Positions 28,191 to 35,755 of a stretch of 64,000 nucleotides of DNA are shown piece by piece. The stretch's first letter is position 1, and each line of letters starts with the position of its first letter. Below the pieces are notes generated by a model that was not told the DNA's origin, did not search any database, and worked only from the letters and a program-made list of their open reading frames with translations. The translations under genes were made by a program, and so were the position numbers. This DNA comes from an uncultured Acidobacteriia bacterium (GTDB taxonomy: Bacteria > Acidobacteriota > Terriglobia > Bryobacterales > Bryobacteraceae): assembly GCA_903925975.1 (NCBI GenBank), contig CAIYHG010000181.1:1-64000 (forward strand). Reading direction: 5' to 3'.

Positions 28191-29662
28191 GTTTCAGTCA
28201 GTTCTATACGTCGATGGATCACTTCTCCATCGTTCCGGCGGTGATGCTGGCGCTGTTCGGGTGCGCCGTTCTGCTATTCGACTTCATCATTTTCCCGGAC
28301 CCGCGCCAGCGGAAGTGGCTGCTGATTTTCGTGGGGCTGGCCGAGGGGTTCACCGGCTTCGGGCTCTACCGGCAGCAGGCGTGGCTGGCTGTGAACCGCG
28401 CGCCGCAAATCATCGGATTCGGCGGATCGGTCCTGGTGGATGGGTTTGCCATCTACTTCAACTGGATCTTCCTGATCGCGGCCATGCTGGTGGCCATCGT
28501 TTCCTATAAGTACCTGGAGATTTCCGGCGAGCATCATGGCGAGTATTACAGCCTGATTCTGTTCGCGCAGACGGGCATGTATTTTCTGGCGACGGGCTCC
28601 GACCTGGTGACGCTCTTTATCGGCCTCGAACTGATGGCGCTGAGCTTCTACGTGATGGTGGGCTTCCTGCGCGGGGACAAACGCTCGAACGAAGCCGCGC
28701 TCAAGTATTTGCTGCTGGGGGCGTTTTCCTCGGGGTTCCTGGCTTACGGCTTCTCGGTGCTGTACGGCATTGCCGGGTCTACCAAACTGGCCGACATCCG
28801 CGTGGCGATTGAGGCCCGGCCGGCGTGGGACCCACTGGTCTTCCTGGCTATGGCGACGACGTCGGTGGGGCTGCTGTTCAAGATTTCGGCCGTGCCGTTC
28901 CATATGTGGGCTCCGGATGCGTATGAAGGAGCGCCGACCACGGTTACGGCTTATCTCTCGGTAGCTTCGAAAGCGGCGTCGATCATCTTCCTGGTGCGCA
29001 TGTTCATGGGGCCGCTGGCGCCGGTCCGGGTCACCTGGGAGCCGATTCTCGCCGTGGTTGCGGTGCTGTCGCTTACGGTCGGCAACTTGGCCGCGGTGAA
29101 CCAGACCAACATCAAGAGGCTGCTGGCTTACAGCTCGATTTCCCACGCGGGCTACATGCTGCTGGGCCTGGTGGCGGGCAATCAAACCGGCATCAACGGA
29201 ATTGCGGTTTACATGGCCGTGTATGCCTTCATGACGCTGGGCGCCTTCATGGTGGTGGTGGCGCTGCGCAGGCAGAACATCATCGGCGACGAGCTGGACG
29301 ACATCAACGGCCTGATGCACAAGAGCCCCTGCTACGCGGTGCTGATGCTGATCTTCATGCTCTCGCTGGCCGGCATCCCGCCCACGGCGGGCTTCCTGGG
29401 GAAGTATTACATCTTCCTTGCCTTGATCCAGACCGGGCATTACACGCTGGCGGTGATCGGCACGCTATACGCGGCCGTGGCGTTGTACTACTACTTCAAG
29501 ATCGTGCGCAACATGTTCATCCGCGAGGAAACGGAGATGGCGCCGTTGGCCTCGTCGATGGGGCTGCGCGTGGCCGTGAGCATAGCGGGCGCGGCGACTT
29601 TGATCATAGGCATCTTCCCCGAGCCGCTGCTCCGGCTGGCTCAGAATTCGATTTTGCGTTAG
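28187..29662 (+). CDS. nuoN: NADH-quinone oxidoreductase subunit N
   Basis: The 491-residue antiporter-like subunit starts at ATG 28187, within the nuoM stop codon; the track's longer form includes out-of-frame nuoM sequence. It has LFIGLELMALSFYVMVGFLRG, FKISAVPFHMWAPDAYEGAPT and LLAYSSISHAGYMLLG, which are NuoN hallmarks. NuoN contacts NuoM and NuoK in the proton-pumping arm. In most genomes nuoN closes the operon; here nuoH follows 7 bp later. Confidence 0.95.
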   Translation: MSFSQFYTSMDHFSIVPAVMLALFGCAVLLFDFIIFPDPRQRKWLLIFVGLAEGFTGFGLYRQQAWLAVNRAPQIIGFGGSVLVDGFAIYFNWIFLIAAMLVAIVSYKYLEISGEHHGEYYSLILFAQTGMYFLATGSDLVTLFIGLELMALSFYVMVGFLRGDKRSNEAALKYLLLGAFSSGFLAYGFSVLYGIAGSTKLADIRVAIEARPAWDPLVFLAMATTSVGLLFKISAVPFHMWAPDAYEGAPTTVTAYLSVASKAASIIFLVRMFMGPLAPVRVTWEPILAVVAVLSLTVGNLAAVNQTNIKRLLAYSSISHAGYMLLGLVAGNQTGINGIAVYMAVYAFMTLGAFMVVVALRRQNIIGDELDDINGLMHKSPCYAVLMLIFMLSLAGIPPTAGFLGKYYIFLALIQTGHYTLAVIGTLYAAVALYYYFKIVRNMFIREETEMAPLASSMGLRVAVSIAGAATLIIGIFPEPLLRLAQNSILR

Positions 29663-29669
29663 GGACAAT

Positions 29670-30848
29670 ATGGACGCGATCATTTCACATCCTCTCTTCG
29701 CTCCCCTCGTGCTAACGCTGGTGATCATAGGCGGCGTTCCTCTGGTGGCCGGCTACTTGACCCTGGTGGAGCGGAAGGTTCTGGCCGATTTTCAGACCCG
29801 GCTGGGGCCGATGCGCGTGGGGCCGCACGGCTTGCTTCAGCCGATCGCCGACGCGCTCAAGCTGCTGCTCAAGGAAGACATTATCCCCAGCGGAGCCGAT
29901 AAGGCCATCTTCTGGTTCGCCCCCTGCGTTTCCACAATCACGGCGCTGACGGCGTTTACGGTTCTCCCCTTCGCCGCCAAGATTTATGTGGCGGACGTGA
30001 ACGTGGGCCTGCTGGTGGTTTCGTCCGTGTCGGCGGTGGGCATCCTCGGAATTATTCTGGGCGGCTGGGCCTCGAACAGCCACTACGCGTTGCTCGGCGC
30101 GCTGCGCAGCGCGGCGCAGTTGGTGAGCTACGAAGTGGCTCTTTCGTTCGCGCTGCTTTCGGGCGTTATGGCGGCGGGCACGCTGAGCATGCAGGGCATC
30201 GTGAAATCGCAGCTCGACCAGGGAGTCTGGGGCGTTTTCGCCAACTACGGATTCATGATCGTGCCCTTCGCCGTGTACATCATTGCGGCCACGGCGGAAA
30301 CCAACCGCGCCCCGTTCGATCTGCCTGAGGCGGAATCGGAGCTGGTGGCCGGGTTCCACACCGAGTACAGCGGATTCCGCTTCGCGCTCTTCTTTCTGGC
30401 GGAGTATTGCAATGTGCTGGTGGTCTGTTCCGTGGCCGCCACTCTGTTCCTGGGCGGCTGGCTGAGGCCGTTTGCCAGCGTGCGCTGGCTCGAAATACCG
30501 CTCAATTACGGATTTCCGTTCCTGCTGTTCGCCGGCTCGGGCGCTATGACGTTGCCGTTGATCAAGAAACTGAAGGAGCCGCTGCAGCAGAAAGTGCTGG
30601 CGCTGGTGGCCGTGGGGCTCATTTTCATAGGAGCGTCGTTCCTGGTTCCAGTGGTGAACGGCGCCGTGATCGGCTTGTTCTGGTTCTTCCTGAAAGTGGG
30701 AGCGCTGATCTACATGATGGTCTGGTTCCGCGGCACGTTCCCTCGCTTCCGCTACGACCAGCTCATGAATATCGGCTGGAAGATCGCCATACCCGTGGGC
30801 ATGGGCGCAATCCTGGTCAACGCATTGATCGGGGTGGCGAAGGGCTGA
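29670..30848 (+). CDS. nuoH: NADH-quinone oxidoreductase subunit H (displaced to operon end)
   Basis: The 392-residue subunit forms the membrane side of the quinone channel. Conserved parts are VERKVLADFQTRLGPMRVGPHGLLQPIADALKLLLKEDI, the ERKV/RxGPxxVG and quinone-loop region, ETNRAPFDLPEAESELVAGFHTEYSG and RGTFPRFRYDQLMNIGWK. The normal location is between nuoG and nuoI; here it is after nuoN. It ends the nuo run, and a GGGGC-type hairpin is weakly visible at 30855-30875. Confidence 0.95.
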   Translation: MDAIISHPLFAPLVLTLVIIGGVPLVAGYLTLVERKVLADFQTRLGPMRVGPHGLLQPIADALKLLLKEDIIPSGADKAIFWFAPCVSTITALTAFTVLPFAAKIYVADVNVGLLVVSSVSAVGILGIILGGWASNSHYALLGALRSAAQLVSYEVALSFALLSGVMAAGTLSMQGIVKSQLDQGVWGVFANYGFMIVPFAVYIIAATAETNRAPFDLPEAESELVAGFHTEYSGFRFALFFLAEYCNVLVVCSVAATLFLGGWLRPFASVRWLEIPLNYGFPFLLFAGSGAMTLPLIKKLKEPLQQKVLALVAVGLIFIGASFLVPVVNGAVIGLFWFFLKVGALIYMMVWFRGTFPRFRYDQLMNIGWKIAIPVGMGAILVNALIGVAKG

Positions 30849-30931
30849 TCGAGACGGGGCGGGATGCCTGCCCCGGCGGCTGACCCGCGGCGCCCCGGCC
30901 GTCACCTCGCGGGCAGAGCCCCGAGCCGTCT

Positions 30932-30960
30932 GTAAACCGAAGTGACCAATTTCGGTTTAC
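30932..30960. promoter_or_regulatory. 10-bp perfect inverted repeat GTAAACCGAA-N9-TTCGGTTTAC
   Basis: Perfect arms with a 9-base spacer lie between nuoH and the TadG-like gene. The track's GTG start for the next gene falls in the spacer. Symmetry, arm length and location fit an operator, or a hairpin ending the nuo transcript; it has no T-tract. Confidence 0.5.
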
Positions 30961-31007
30961 CAACGAAAACATTCATTCCCTGGAGCTTTCCGGTAGCATG
31001 GGCAGGA

Positions 31008-32297
31008 ATGCGCCAATGTGACGGCGAACGCGGCCAAGCAGCGGTCTTCATTACGCTTTCTCTGACGGTAGTGCTTGGTTTGGCCGGGCTGGCTGCCGAG
31101 CTAGGCTGGGCGTACTACCGAAAAGAAGTGTGCAAAGCCGCCGCGCAATCCGCGGCCATGGCCGGAGTTAAGATTGCCAAGGACGCGGCGAATTATGTCT
31201 GTAACTTAGGCGTGCCATGCCAGGAATCCACGGCGTGTCCGGCCACTCTCAGCAACCCTGCCCAACCGGTTCAGGCGGCGTGCCTTTATGCCCGGCAAAA
31301 CGGGTTCACCAACGATCCGGTGAACCATACGCAGAGCGTTCGGGTAGCGGCGAATAACAGCACGCCCCCCGTGCCTGGATTCACCGCAACGTACTGGATG
31401 AGCGTGACGGTATCCGAACAACTGGGGCGCACCTTCTCGTCTCTTTTCGGTGGCCGTTTCTTCAACGTGAGCGCCCGTTCCACCGCGGCGTACGTCATGC
31501 CCAGCGCCGGAGGCTGCATCTACACGTTGAGCCCCACCGATACCGCCGTCACCAATACCGGAAACCCTTTGATCCAAACGGGCTGCGGCATGTACGTAAA
31601 CTCCAACAGCCCTTCGGCGATCAGCTTGAACGGCGGGGCGAGGATTGTGGGGACGCACAATGCGGACGTAAAGATAGTGGGGGGCTGGACCCAGACCGGA
31701 GGTTCGACCATTACCCCGGCTCCCACGCTCGGTGTTCCAACCGTCGTCGACCCGTTCGCGGCCATGGCGCCTCCCGCGGTTGGGGCGTGCACTTCGAATG
31801 CGGTCACGCTGGGCAACCACCAGACGGCGACCATTGATCCTGGAGTCATCTGCGGGGGAATCTCAGTGAGCAGTCAGGCCGCTTTGACCCTCCGGCCCGG
31901 GGTGTATGTTGTCAAAGGCGGATTCAGCGCGAGCAGTCAGGCCACCATCACGGGCAGCGGAGTAACAATATACATGCTTGATGGAGCACTGAGTCTGGCC
32001 GGGAGCGGGACGCTGACCCTTACGGCGCCGACCTCGGGGGATTGGCAGGGAATCCTGCTTTTCCAAGCCCGGTCGAACACCAATGCCGCCACTCTCTCGG
32101 GCAACACCTCCGCGAATCTGGAGGGGGTAGTCTACATGCCGAACGCCACATTGAGCCTCACGGGCGGGGGAGCCTCGGCCGGGATTGCCGCCACGATCGT
32201 GACCAGCAAACTCGTTCTGACGGGCAACACGTACATAGCGCATTCGGTTACGACGAAGTACACCTCGGGCACGGCTGGGGCGTACATCGTAGAGTGA
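31008..32297 (+). CDS. TadG-like pilus-assembly N-terminus fused to secreted beta-rich protein
   Basis: The protein is 429 residues from ATG 31008; the track starts at GTG 30942 in a palindrome. The N-terminus GQAAVFITLSLTVVLGLAGLAAELGWAYYRKEVCKAAAQSAAMAG is the TadE/TadG-type membrane anchor with hydrophobic helix and following DxA-like region. Residues about 170-430 are Gly/Ser/Thr-rich with short repeating strands (GVYVVKGGFSASSQATITGSGVTIYMLDGALSLAGSGTLTL), suggestive of a right-handed beta-helix. TadG homologues act in Flp/Tad pilus assembly, but no other tad gene is here, so another surface role is possible. It precedes an ECF sigma operon by 109 bp. Confidence 0.6.
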   Translation: MRQCDGERGQAAVFITLSLTVVLGLAGLAAELGWAYYRKEVCKAAAQSAAMAGVKIAKDAANYVCNLGVPCQESTACPATLSNPAQPVQAACLYARQNGFTNDPVNHTQSVRVAANNSTPPVPGFTATYWMSVTVSEQLGRTFSSLFGGRFFNVSARSTAAYVMPSAGGCIYTLSPTDTAVTNTGNPLIQTGCGMYVNSNSPSAISLNGGARIVGTHNADVKIVGGWTQTGGSTITPAPTLGVPTVVDPFAAMAPPAVGACTSNAVTLGNHQTATIDPGVICGGISVSSQAALTLRPGVYVVKGGFSASSQATITGSGVTIYMLDGALSLAGSGTLTLTAPTSGDWQGILLFQARSNTNAATLSGNTSANLEGVVYMPNATLSLTGGGASAGIAATIVTSKLVLTGNTYIAHSVTTKYTSGTAGAYIVE

Positions 32298-32406
32298 ACG
32301 GCCCCTGCCTTTGCGTTTCCTCATAAACCCTTGTAACCTGAACATTTGCTGGCACGCCTCTGATTTCGATGGAGAGATTTCAGGATGCCGGCGCCTCTAA
32401 CGCCAC

Positions 32407-32994
32407 ATGCTGGTAGAATTCGATCTCATTAGACGCGCGCAAGCTGGTGATAATGCGGCGTTTAATGACATAGTTCTGGCCTACCGCAAACGCGTCATGG
32501 GTACCGTCGCCCGGATGATCTCCCGGCCGGAGGACGTCGAGGATGTAGCGCAGGAAGTTTTTCTGCGATTATATTTTTCCCTCGATCAGCTCCGGACGGC
32601 GGAGGTTTTTGAGCCTTGGTTGCATCGCCTGACCGTCAACGCGGCGTACGATTACTTGCGGAAGCAGCGGCGGCGGCAGGAATTTCGAATGTCGGACCTT
32701 TCCGAGCAGCAGGTGGTCCTCGCCGATGCTTTGGCGAGCGGAAAGGTGGATTTGGACGAGCGGCGGCAGGAAAAGGTTCGAGAAACCGTGGATGCCTTGC
32801 TGGGAGCGGTTTCGGAGGCCGATAGAATCCTCCTTGTTCTCAAGGAGGTTCAGGGCCTCTCGCTCAAGGAGCTTGAAAAAGTTTATCGGGTCAACGAAAA
32901 TGCTCTTAAGGTCCGATTATTCCGAGCCCGGCAACGGGTGATCAAGGCCTTTGGAGAACGAGACGGCAGCGCGCCGGCCAATACCGGCGATTAG
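32407..32994 (+). CDS. ECF-type RNA polymerase sigma factor
   Basis: The 195-residue protein has sigma region 2 (NDIVLAYRKRVMGTVARMISRPEDVEDVAQEVFLRLYFSLDQL) and region 4 (LVLKEVQGLSLKELEKVYRVNENALKVRLFRARQRVIKAF). Region 1.1 is absent, so it is an extracytoplasmic-function factor. Such factors switch on regulons in response to envelope or surface stress and are usually held by an anti-sigma factor. The next two genes (a small membrane protein and a periplasmic helical protein) overlap or abut it, so they are candidate regulators. The region between regions 2 and 4 is short and basic. Confidence 0.92.
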   Translation: MLVEFDLIRRAQAGDNAAFNDIVLAYRKRVMGTVARMISRPEDVEDVAQEVFLRLYFSLDQLRTAEVFEPWLHRLTVNAAYDYLRKQRRRQEFRMSDLSEQQVVLADALASGKVDLDERRQEKVRETVDALLGAVSEADRILLVLKEVQGLSLKELEKVYRVNENALKVRLFRARQRVIKAFGERDGSAPANTGD

Positions 32995-33001
32995 AGGCTA
33001 T

Positions 33002-33340
33002 ATGGAAGCAAAGCACGGACGCGAGGAGAGGACGCTCGATGCACTGTTTGCGGCGTACCGGGATTGTCCCACGCCGGAACCCAGTGTGAACTTCATGCCG
33101 GAGTTGTGGCAGAAGATCGAGTCGCGCCAACGGTTCACCTTCTCATTCCGACGCATGGCGGGGGCTTTTGTCACGGCTGCCCTGGCGCTTTCCGTGGCCT
33201 TGGGCGTCTACATGTCGATTCCCCACGCCAACCCGTACTACTCGGAAACCTATGTGGATGCCCTGGCTGAAGCGAACAGTCTGGACCTCCCGGATATCGT
33301 CGCCCCGGTGTTCACGGATCAGGCCGATCCGTCCCGGTGA
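33002..33340 (+). CDS. Small single-pass membrane protein, putative anti-sigma factor
   Basis: The 112-residue protein starts at ATG 33002, four bases after an AGAGG ribosome binding site; the track start lies inside the sigma gene. A cytoplasmic segment (HGREERTLDALFAAYRDCP) precedes one hydrophobic helix (MAGAFVTAALALSVALGVYM). A short Asp/Glu-rich tail follows. Topology and operon position just after an ECF sigma gene fit an anti-sigma factor, but no zinc-binding HxxxCxxC motif is present. This is inference from context. Confidence 0.55.
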   Translation: MEAKHGREERTLDALFAAYRDCPTPEPSVNFMPELWQKIESRQRFTFSFRRMAGAFVTAALALSVALGVYMSIPHANPYYSETYVDALAEANSLDLPDIVAPVFTDQADPSR

Positions 33341-33786
33341 CCTTGATGCTGAAATCAAAAACTTCGGCTGCGCTATCGTTGGTGTTGGTGTTTGTGAGCG
33401 GAGGCTTGCTCGGGGTGCTCTCGCACCGCGCCTACACCCTCCGCACCGCGGAAGCCAATCTGGCAGCCGCCCCCAAGCGGCCCGACCCCTCCGAGTGGCG
33501 TAAGCGGAACCTGGCCGACATGCAGCAGAAGCTCAAGCTCGATGCGCAGCAAACCGGGGAAATGACCAAGATTTTCGATCAGGCGGAGCAGGAATTCGGC
33601 CAGATCCGGTCCAAATGGAATACGGAAAATCAGGCCATCCAGCAGGAGTTGGTCCAGAAGATGGAGCGCGTGCTCCGTCCCGACCAGCAGCAGCTATACC
33701 AGCAGTACCGGCAGGCCAGGGATGCCGAGCGGAAGCGCCGCAAGATCGACGGACCGCCGCCTCCTCCCCCGCCGGATAAGCAGTAA
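33337..33786 (+). CDS. Periplasmic helical protein (Spy/CpxP-like) in ECF operon
   Basis: The 149-residue protein overlaps the preceding gene by 4 bases (GTGA). A signal-anchor (AALSLVLVFVSGGLLGVLSHRAYTL) is followed by a helical domain (ADMQQKLKLDAQQTGEMTKIFDQAEQEFGQIRSK...QQLYQQYRQARDAERKRR). This is the length and style of Spy/CpxP/ZraP-like heavy-metal or misfolding sensors, without a clear LTxxQ motif. A proline tail (PPPPPPPDK) ends it. It may modulate the membrane protein or sense the ECF signal; no experiment-type evidence is available from sequence. Confidence 0.55.
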   Translation: MTLMLKSKTSAALSLVLVFVSGGLLGVLSHRAYTLRTAEANLAAAPKRPDPSEWRKRNLADMQQKLKLDAQQTGEMTKIFDQAEQEFGQIRSKWNTENQAIQQELVQKMERVLRPDQQQLYQQYRQARDAERKRRKIDGPPPPPPPDKQ

Positions 33787-33805
33787 CCGGGCACGCAAAA
33801 AAGAA

Positions 33806-33823
33806 GGCGGGCTTACGCCCGCC
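33806..33823 (-). terminator. Intrinsic terminator of rpmE
   Basis: A 7-bp stem GGCGGGC/GCCCGCC with a 4-base loop is followed on the minus strand by TTCTTTTTTGC. It lies about 50 bp after the rpmE stop. It could also serve the convergent ECF operon. Confidence 0.85.
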
Positions 33824-33872
33824 ATCTCCGCATATTTTCCCACCTGCCGAAAGCCAGCCAAACCTTGAAGAA

Positions 33873-34112
33873 CTACTGACTAGGCTGCGCTTGAGCTTTC
33901 TTGGCGGCGCGCGATACGGCGTACTTTCTCTCGAACTTATCCACGCGTCCGGCTGTGTCAATCAGCTTCTGCCGGCCCGTGAAGAACGGGTGGCACGAGG
34001 AGCAGATTTCAACGCGGATGTCGCCCTTATGTGTGGAGCGCGTCTTGAACGTGTGACCGCAGGCGCAGACCACATTGAGCTCATTGTAAACGGGGTGAAT
34101 ACCAGCTTTCAT
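33873..34112 (-). CDS. rpmE: 50S ribosomal protein L31, zinc-binding form
   Basis: The 79-residue protein starts at ATG 34112 ([12 protein letters not shown]); the track's 45 extra residues are leader sequence. The four zinc ligands of the C+ form are present: CAC (16, 18) and CSSC (37, 40), followed by [25 protein letters not shown]31 sits at the central protuberance of the 50S subunit and bridges to the small subunit. The Lys/Ala/Gln tail is longer than in most homologues. It has its own terminator and a candidate -10 (TATACT, 34148-34143). Confidence 0.95.
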   Translation of the reverse strand: MKAGIHPVYNELNVVCACGHTFKTRSTHKGDIRVEICSSCHPFFTGRQKLIDTAGRVDKFERKYAVSRAAKKAQAQPSQ

Positions 34113-34160
34113 TTTGGTGCAGGGAATCCTTTCGAAACTAGCAGTATAGCAAAACACGAA

Positions 34161-34190
34161 CCCCCGTGGCCCGTTTCCGGTCCACGGGGG
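34161..34190 (-). terminator. Strong hairpin upstream of rpmE, terminator of the short ORF transcript
   Basis: The minus strand reads CCCCCGTGG-a-CCG-gaaa-CGG-g-CCACGGGGG: a 9-bp perfect stem plus three more pairs and a GAAA tetraloop, then TTCGTGTTTT. A transcript entering from 34279-34377 should stop here, separating that unit from rpmE. Confidence 0.75.
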
Positions 34191-34278
34191 CTTGTAGCCT
34201 AGAAGTAAACCTGAGGCTGTAGCTGACGCAAGAGGCAGCCGGTCCACAGGAACCTGATTCCGATACTGGACGGAATCG

Positions 34279-34377
34279 CTACGTTAGAGGCACGACTTCA
34301 ACAGTCGGCCACCTCTCGCGGTCTTTTATTACTATCCATTTTGCTGGACCACCTCCTTTTCCAGTTGTAGCCTTCAT
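34279..34377 (-). CDS. Candidate 32-residue small protein upstream of rpmE
   Basis: This ORF is absent from the track because of its size. It runs ATG to TAG on the minus strand and encodes 32 residues, including [20 protein letters not shown]. The composition is protein-like: a Gly-rich turn, a KWIVIKDRE strand-like segment and a hydrophobic VEVVPL end. A GAGAG lies close before the ATG and a TTGACA about 25 bases upstream. About 90 bases later there is a strong intrinsic terminator, so the unit looks like a self-standing transcript of about 220 nt rather than an rpmE leader. I do not recognise a family. An alternative is a structured small RNA in which the ORF is incidental. Confidence 0.45.
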   Translation of the reverse strand: MKATTGKGGGPAKWIVIKDRERWPTVEVVPLT

Positions 34378-34458
34378 GCTCTCACGGCCTCGCGGAAGTT
34401 GTCAAACTACAATGGGAGGAATTGGGAGGGGGTCCAATAGGTGGGTTCGCAGGCGGCT

Positions 34459-35496
34459 CTACAGCGTCTTCGCGGCGAAGCGGCTCATCGCCAGACCGTC
34501 CATCAGGTTGAAGGGGAACTCGCCGGTGGTGTAATGGGCGCACGGCAGCCGGAAGACTTCGTGGGGCAGGTTCAGAGCCCGGTAGCCTTCGATCAATTGC
34601 TTCGAGTAAACCGGCAGAAAGCTGGTATCGTGCCGCGCCCAAACCAGCAGTGAGCGCAGATTTCTTCCCTGGAGCCGATTGAGAAACGATGCCGGGCTGA
34701 TCACGGACCAATACCGGCGCAGGTCGTCCTGATTCACGCCTTGCTCAAGCCCCTGCCGAACGTGCTGGGTGGAAAGCCCGGTCCAAACGACGTCGGAAAA
34801 ATACATCGAGACGTGGTTGAATATGGCGGAACGCACGCGCGCGTCGTGAGCGGTGGCGATGAATGCCACGCACGATCCGAGGCTGGTGCCCAGGATTCCC
34901 AAGCGGCGGTAGCCGCGCGACTCAAGCCAATCGAGGCAGGCGCGGGTATCGACCACCGACTGGCGGCAGGCGTGAATAGTGCGGCCGATGTTACTGGAGA
35001 CGTGGTAATCAGCGCGGCCGAGCTGGGGGGGCATGCGCTCGGCATGATAGGCGAGCGTCAGGCGTAACACGCTGATTCCGAACCGGTTGAGCAGCTTGGC
35101 GAGACCGACGTGGCCATCCGCGTCGGAATTCCATTGAGGCAGAACGACCAGCGCGCGTCCCTGGTCGCGCGGGGCGGGGAACCAGAGCGCGTGCACCTCA
35201 TCGTTGAGAGCGATTCCGGAGGGGGCGGGGCTGGGGAAGGTGAGCCGGCCGTTCCGGAACGCGTAATCGGTGACGGGCGGGTAGGCGTAGAATGCCTCGG
35301 AATCAGCCAACGCGGACTTGAGGAAACCGCCTACGGGGCCGGATGGGTCGACGGGGAGGGGCTGCGGAAGCGGAGGCATACCCAGGAGTTCGAGCCACTC
35401 GGAACCCCATTCAAAGGGCCGGGTCAGACGGCCGGTGTCCCGCGATGCTAGATTTCGCTCCCAGCGGTCGATCCACCGGGCGTAGAGTCCCCTCAT
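34459..35496 (-). CDS. Alpha/beta hydrolase-like protein
   Basis: The 345-residue protein has an alpha/beta-hydrolase core: LVVLPQWNSDADGH at the oxyanion-type strand, the nucleophile elbow LGTSLGSCVAF, an aspartate in LVWARHDTSF, and a histidine in PCAHYTTGEFPF. The N-terminus (LYARWIDRWERNL) is helical and basic. The family is close to the ABHD18-like uncharacterised group; substrate unknown and not secreted. A -10-like TATACT (35515-35510) lies just before the gene and just after a strong terminator, so transcription likely begins within 15 bases of ATG 35496. Confidence 0.7.
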   Translation of the reverse strand: MRGLYARWIDRWERNLASRDTGRLTRPFEWGSEWLELLGMPPLPQPLPVDPSGPVGGFLKSALADSEAFYAYPPVTDYAFRNGRLTFPSPAPSGIALNDEVHALWFPAPRDQGRALVVLPQWNSDADGHVGLAKLLNRFGISVLRLTLAYHAERMPPQLGRADYHVSSNIGRTIHACRQSVVDTRACLDWLESRGYRRLGILGTSLGSCVAFIATAHDARVRSAIFNHVSMYFSDVVWTGLSTQHVRQGLEQGVNQDDLRRYWSVISPASFLNRLQGRNLRSLLVWARHDTSFLPVYSKQLIEGYRALNLPHEVFRLPCAHYTTGEFPFNLMDGLAMSRFAAKTL

Positions 35497-35525
35497 TCAG
35501 GAAACTCTGAGTATAACGAAAAAGA

Positions 35526-35558
35526 GCCCTGCGCCGGCAGATGGAGCCGGCGCAGGGC
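35526..35558 (-). terminator. 13-bp perfect intrinsic terminator
   Basis: The perfect stem GCCCTGCGCCGGC-N7-GCCGGCGCAGGGC is followed on the minus strand by TCTTTTTCG. It should end a leftward transcript from about 35.6-35.8 kb, where no conventional gene is annotated. Confidence 0.85.
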
Positions 35559-35601
35559 CGCGTATCGCCCAGGAGAGGCAACGCACCAAAGTAAGATCCC
35601 T

Positions 35602-35755
35602 CTAGCTAGACCGATTCTGGCTGTGCAAGCGGATGGCCGTACGCAAGTTGTTGAATATCAGTCGCAAACCGGGCGACTCTTCAAGAAACCGTAGGCTAAG
35701 CTCCGTTTCCCCATAGCTACTCAGGCAGGCGGTGCGGGCTACAATGGATCTGTGC
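35602..35755 (-). CDS. Candidate ~50-residue protein before a strong terminator
   Basis: The frame ends at TAG 35602 and encodes a protein-like C-terminus (ETELSLRFLEESPGLRLIF, then NNLRTAIRLHSQNRSS). The only plausible start is TTG 35755, giving about 51 residues; the track's longer ORF runs antisense through the MFS gene and is a shadow beyond that point. Support comes from the amphipathic composition and from the 13-bp terminator 44 bp after the stop, in the right orientation. Start and promoter are unproven. Confidence 0.3.
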
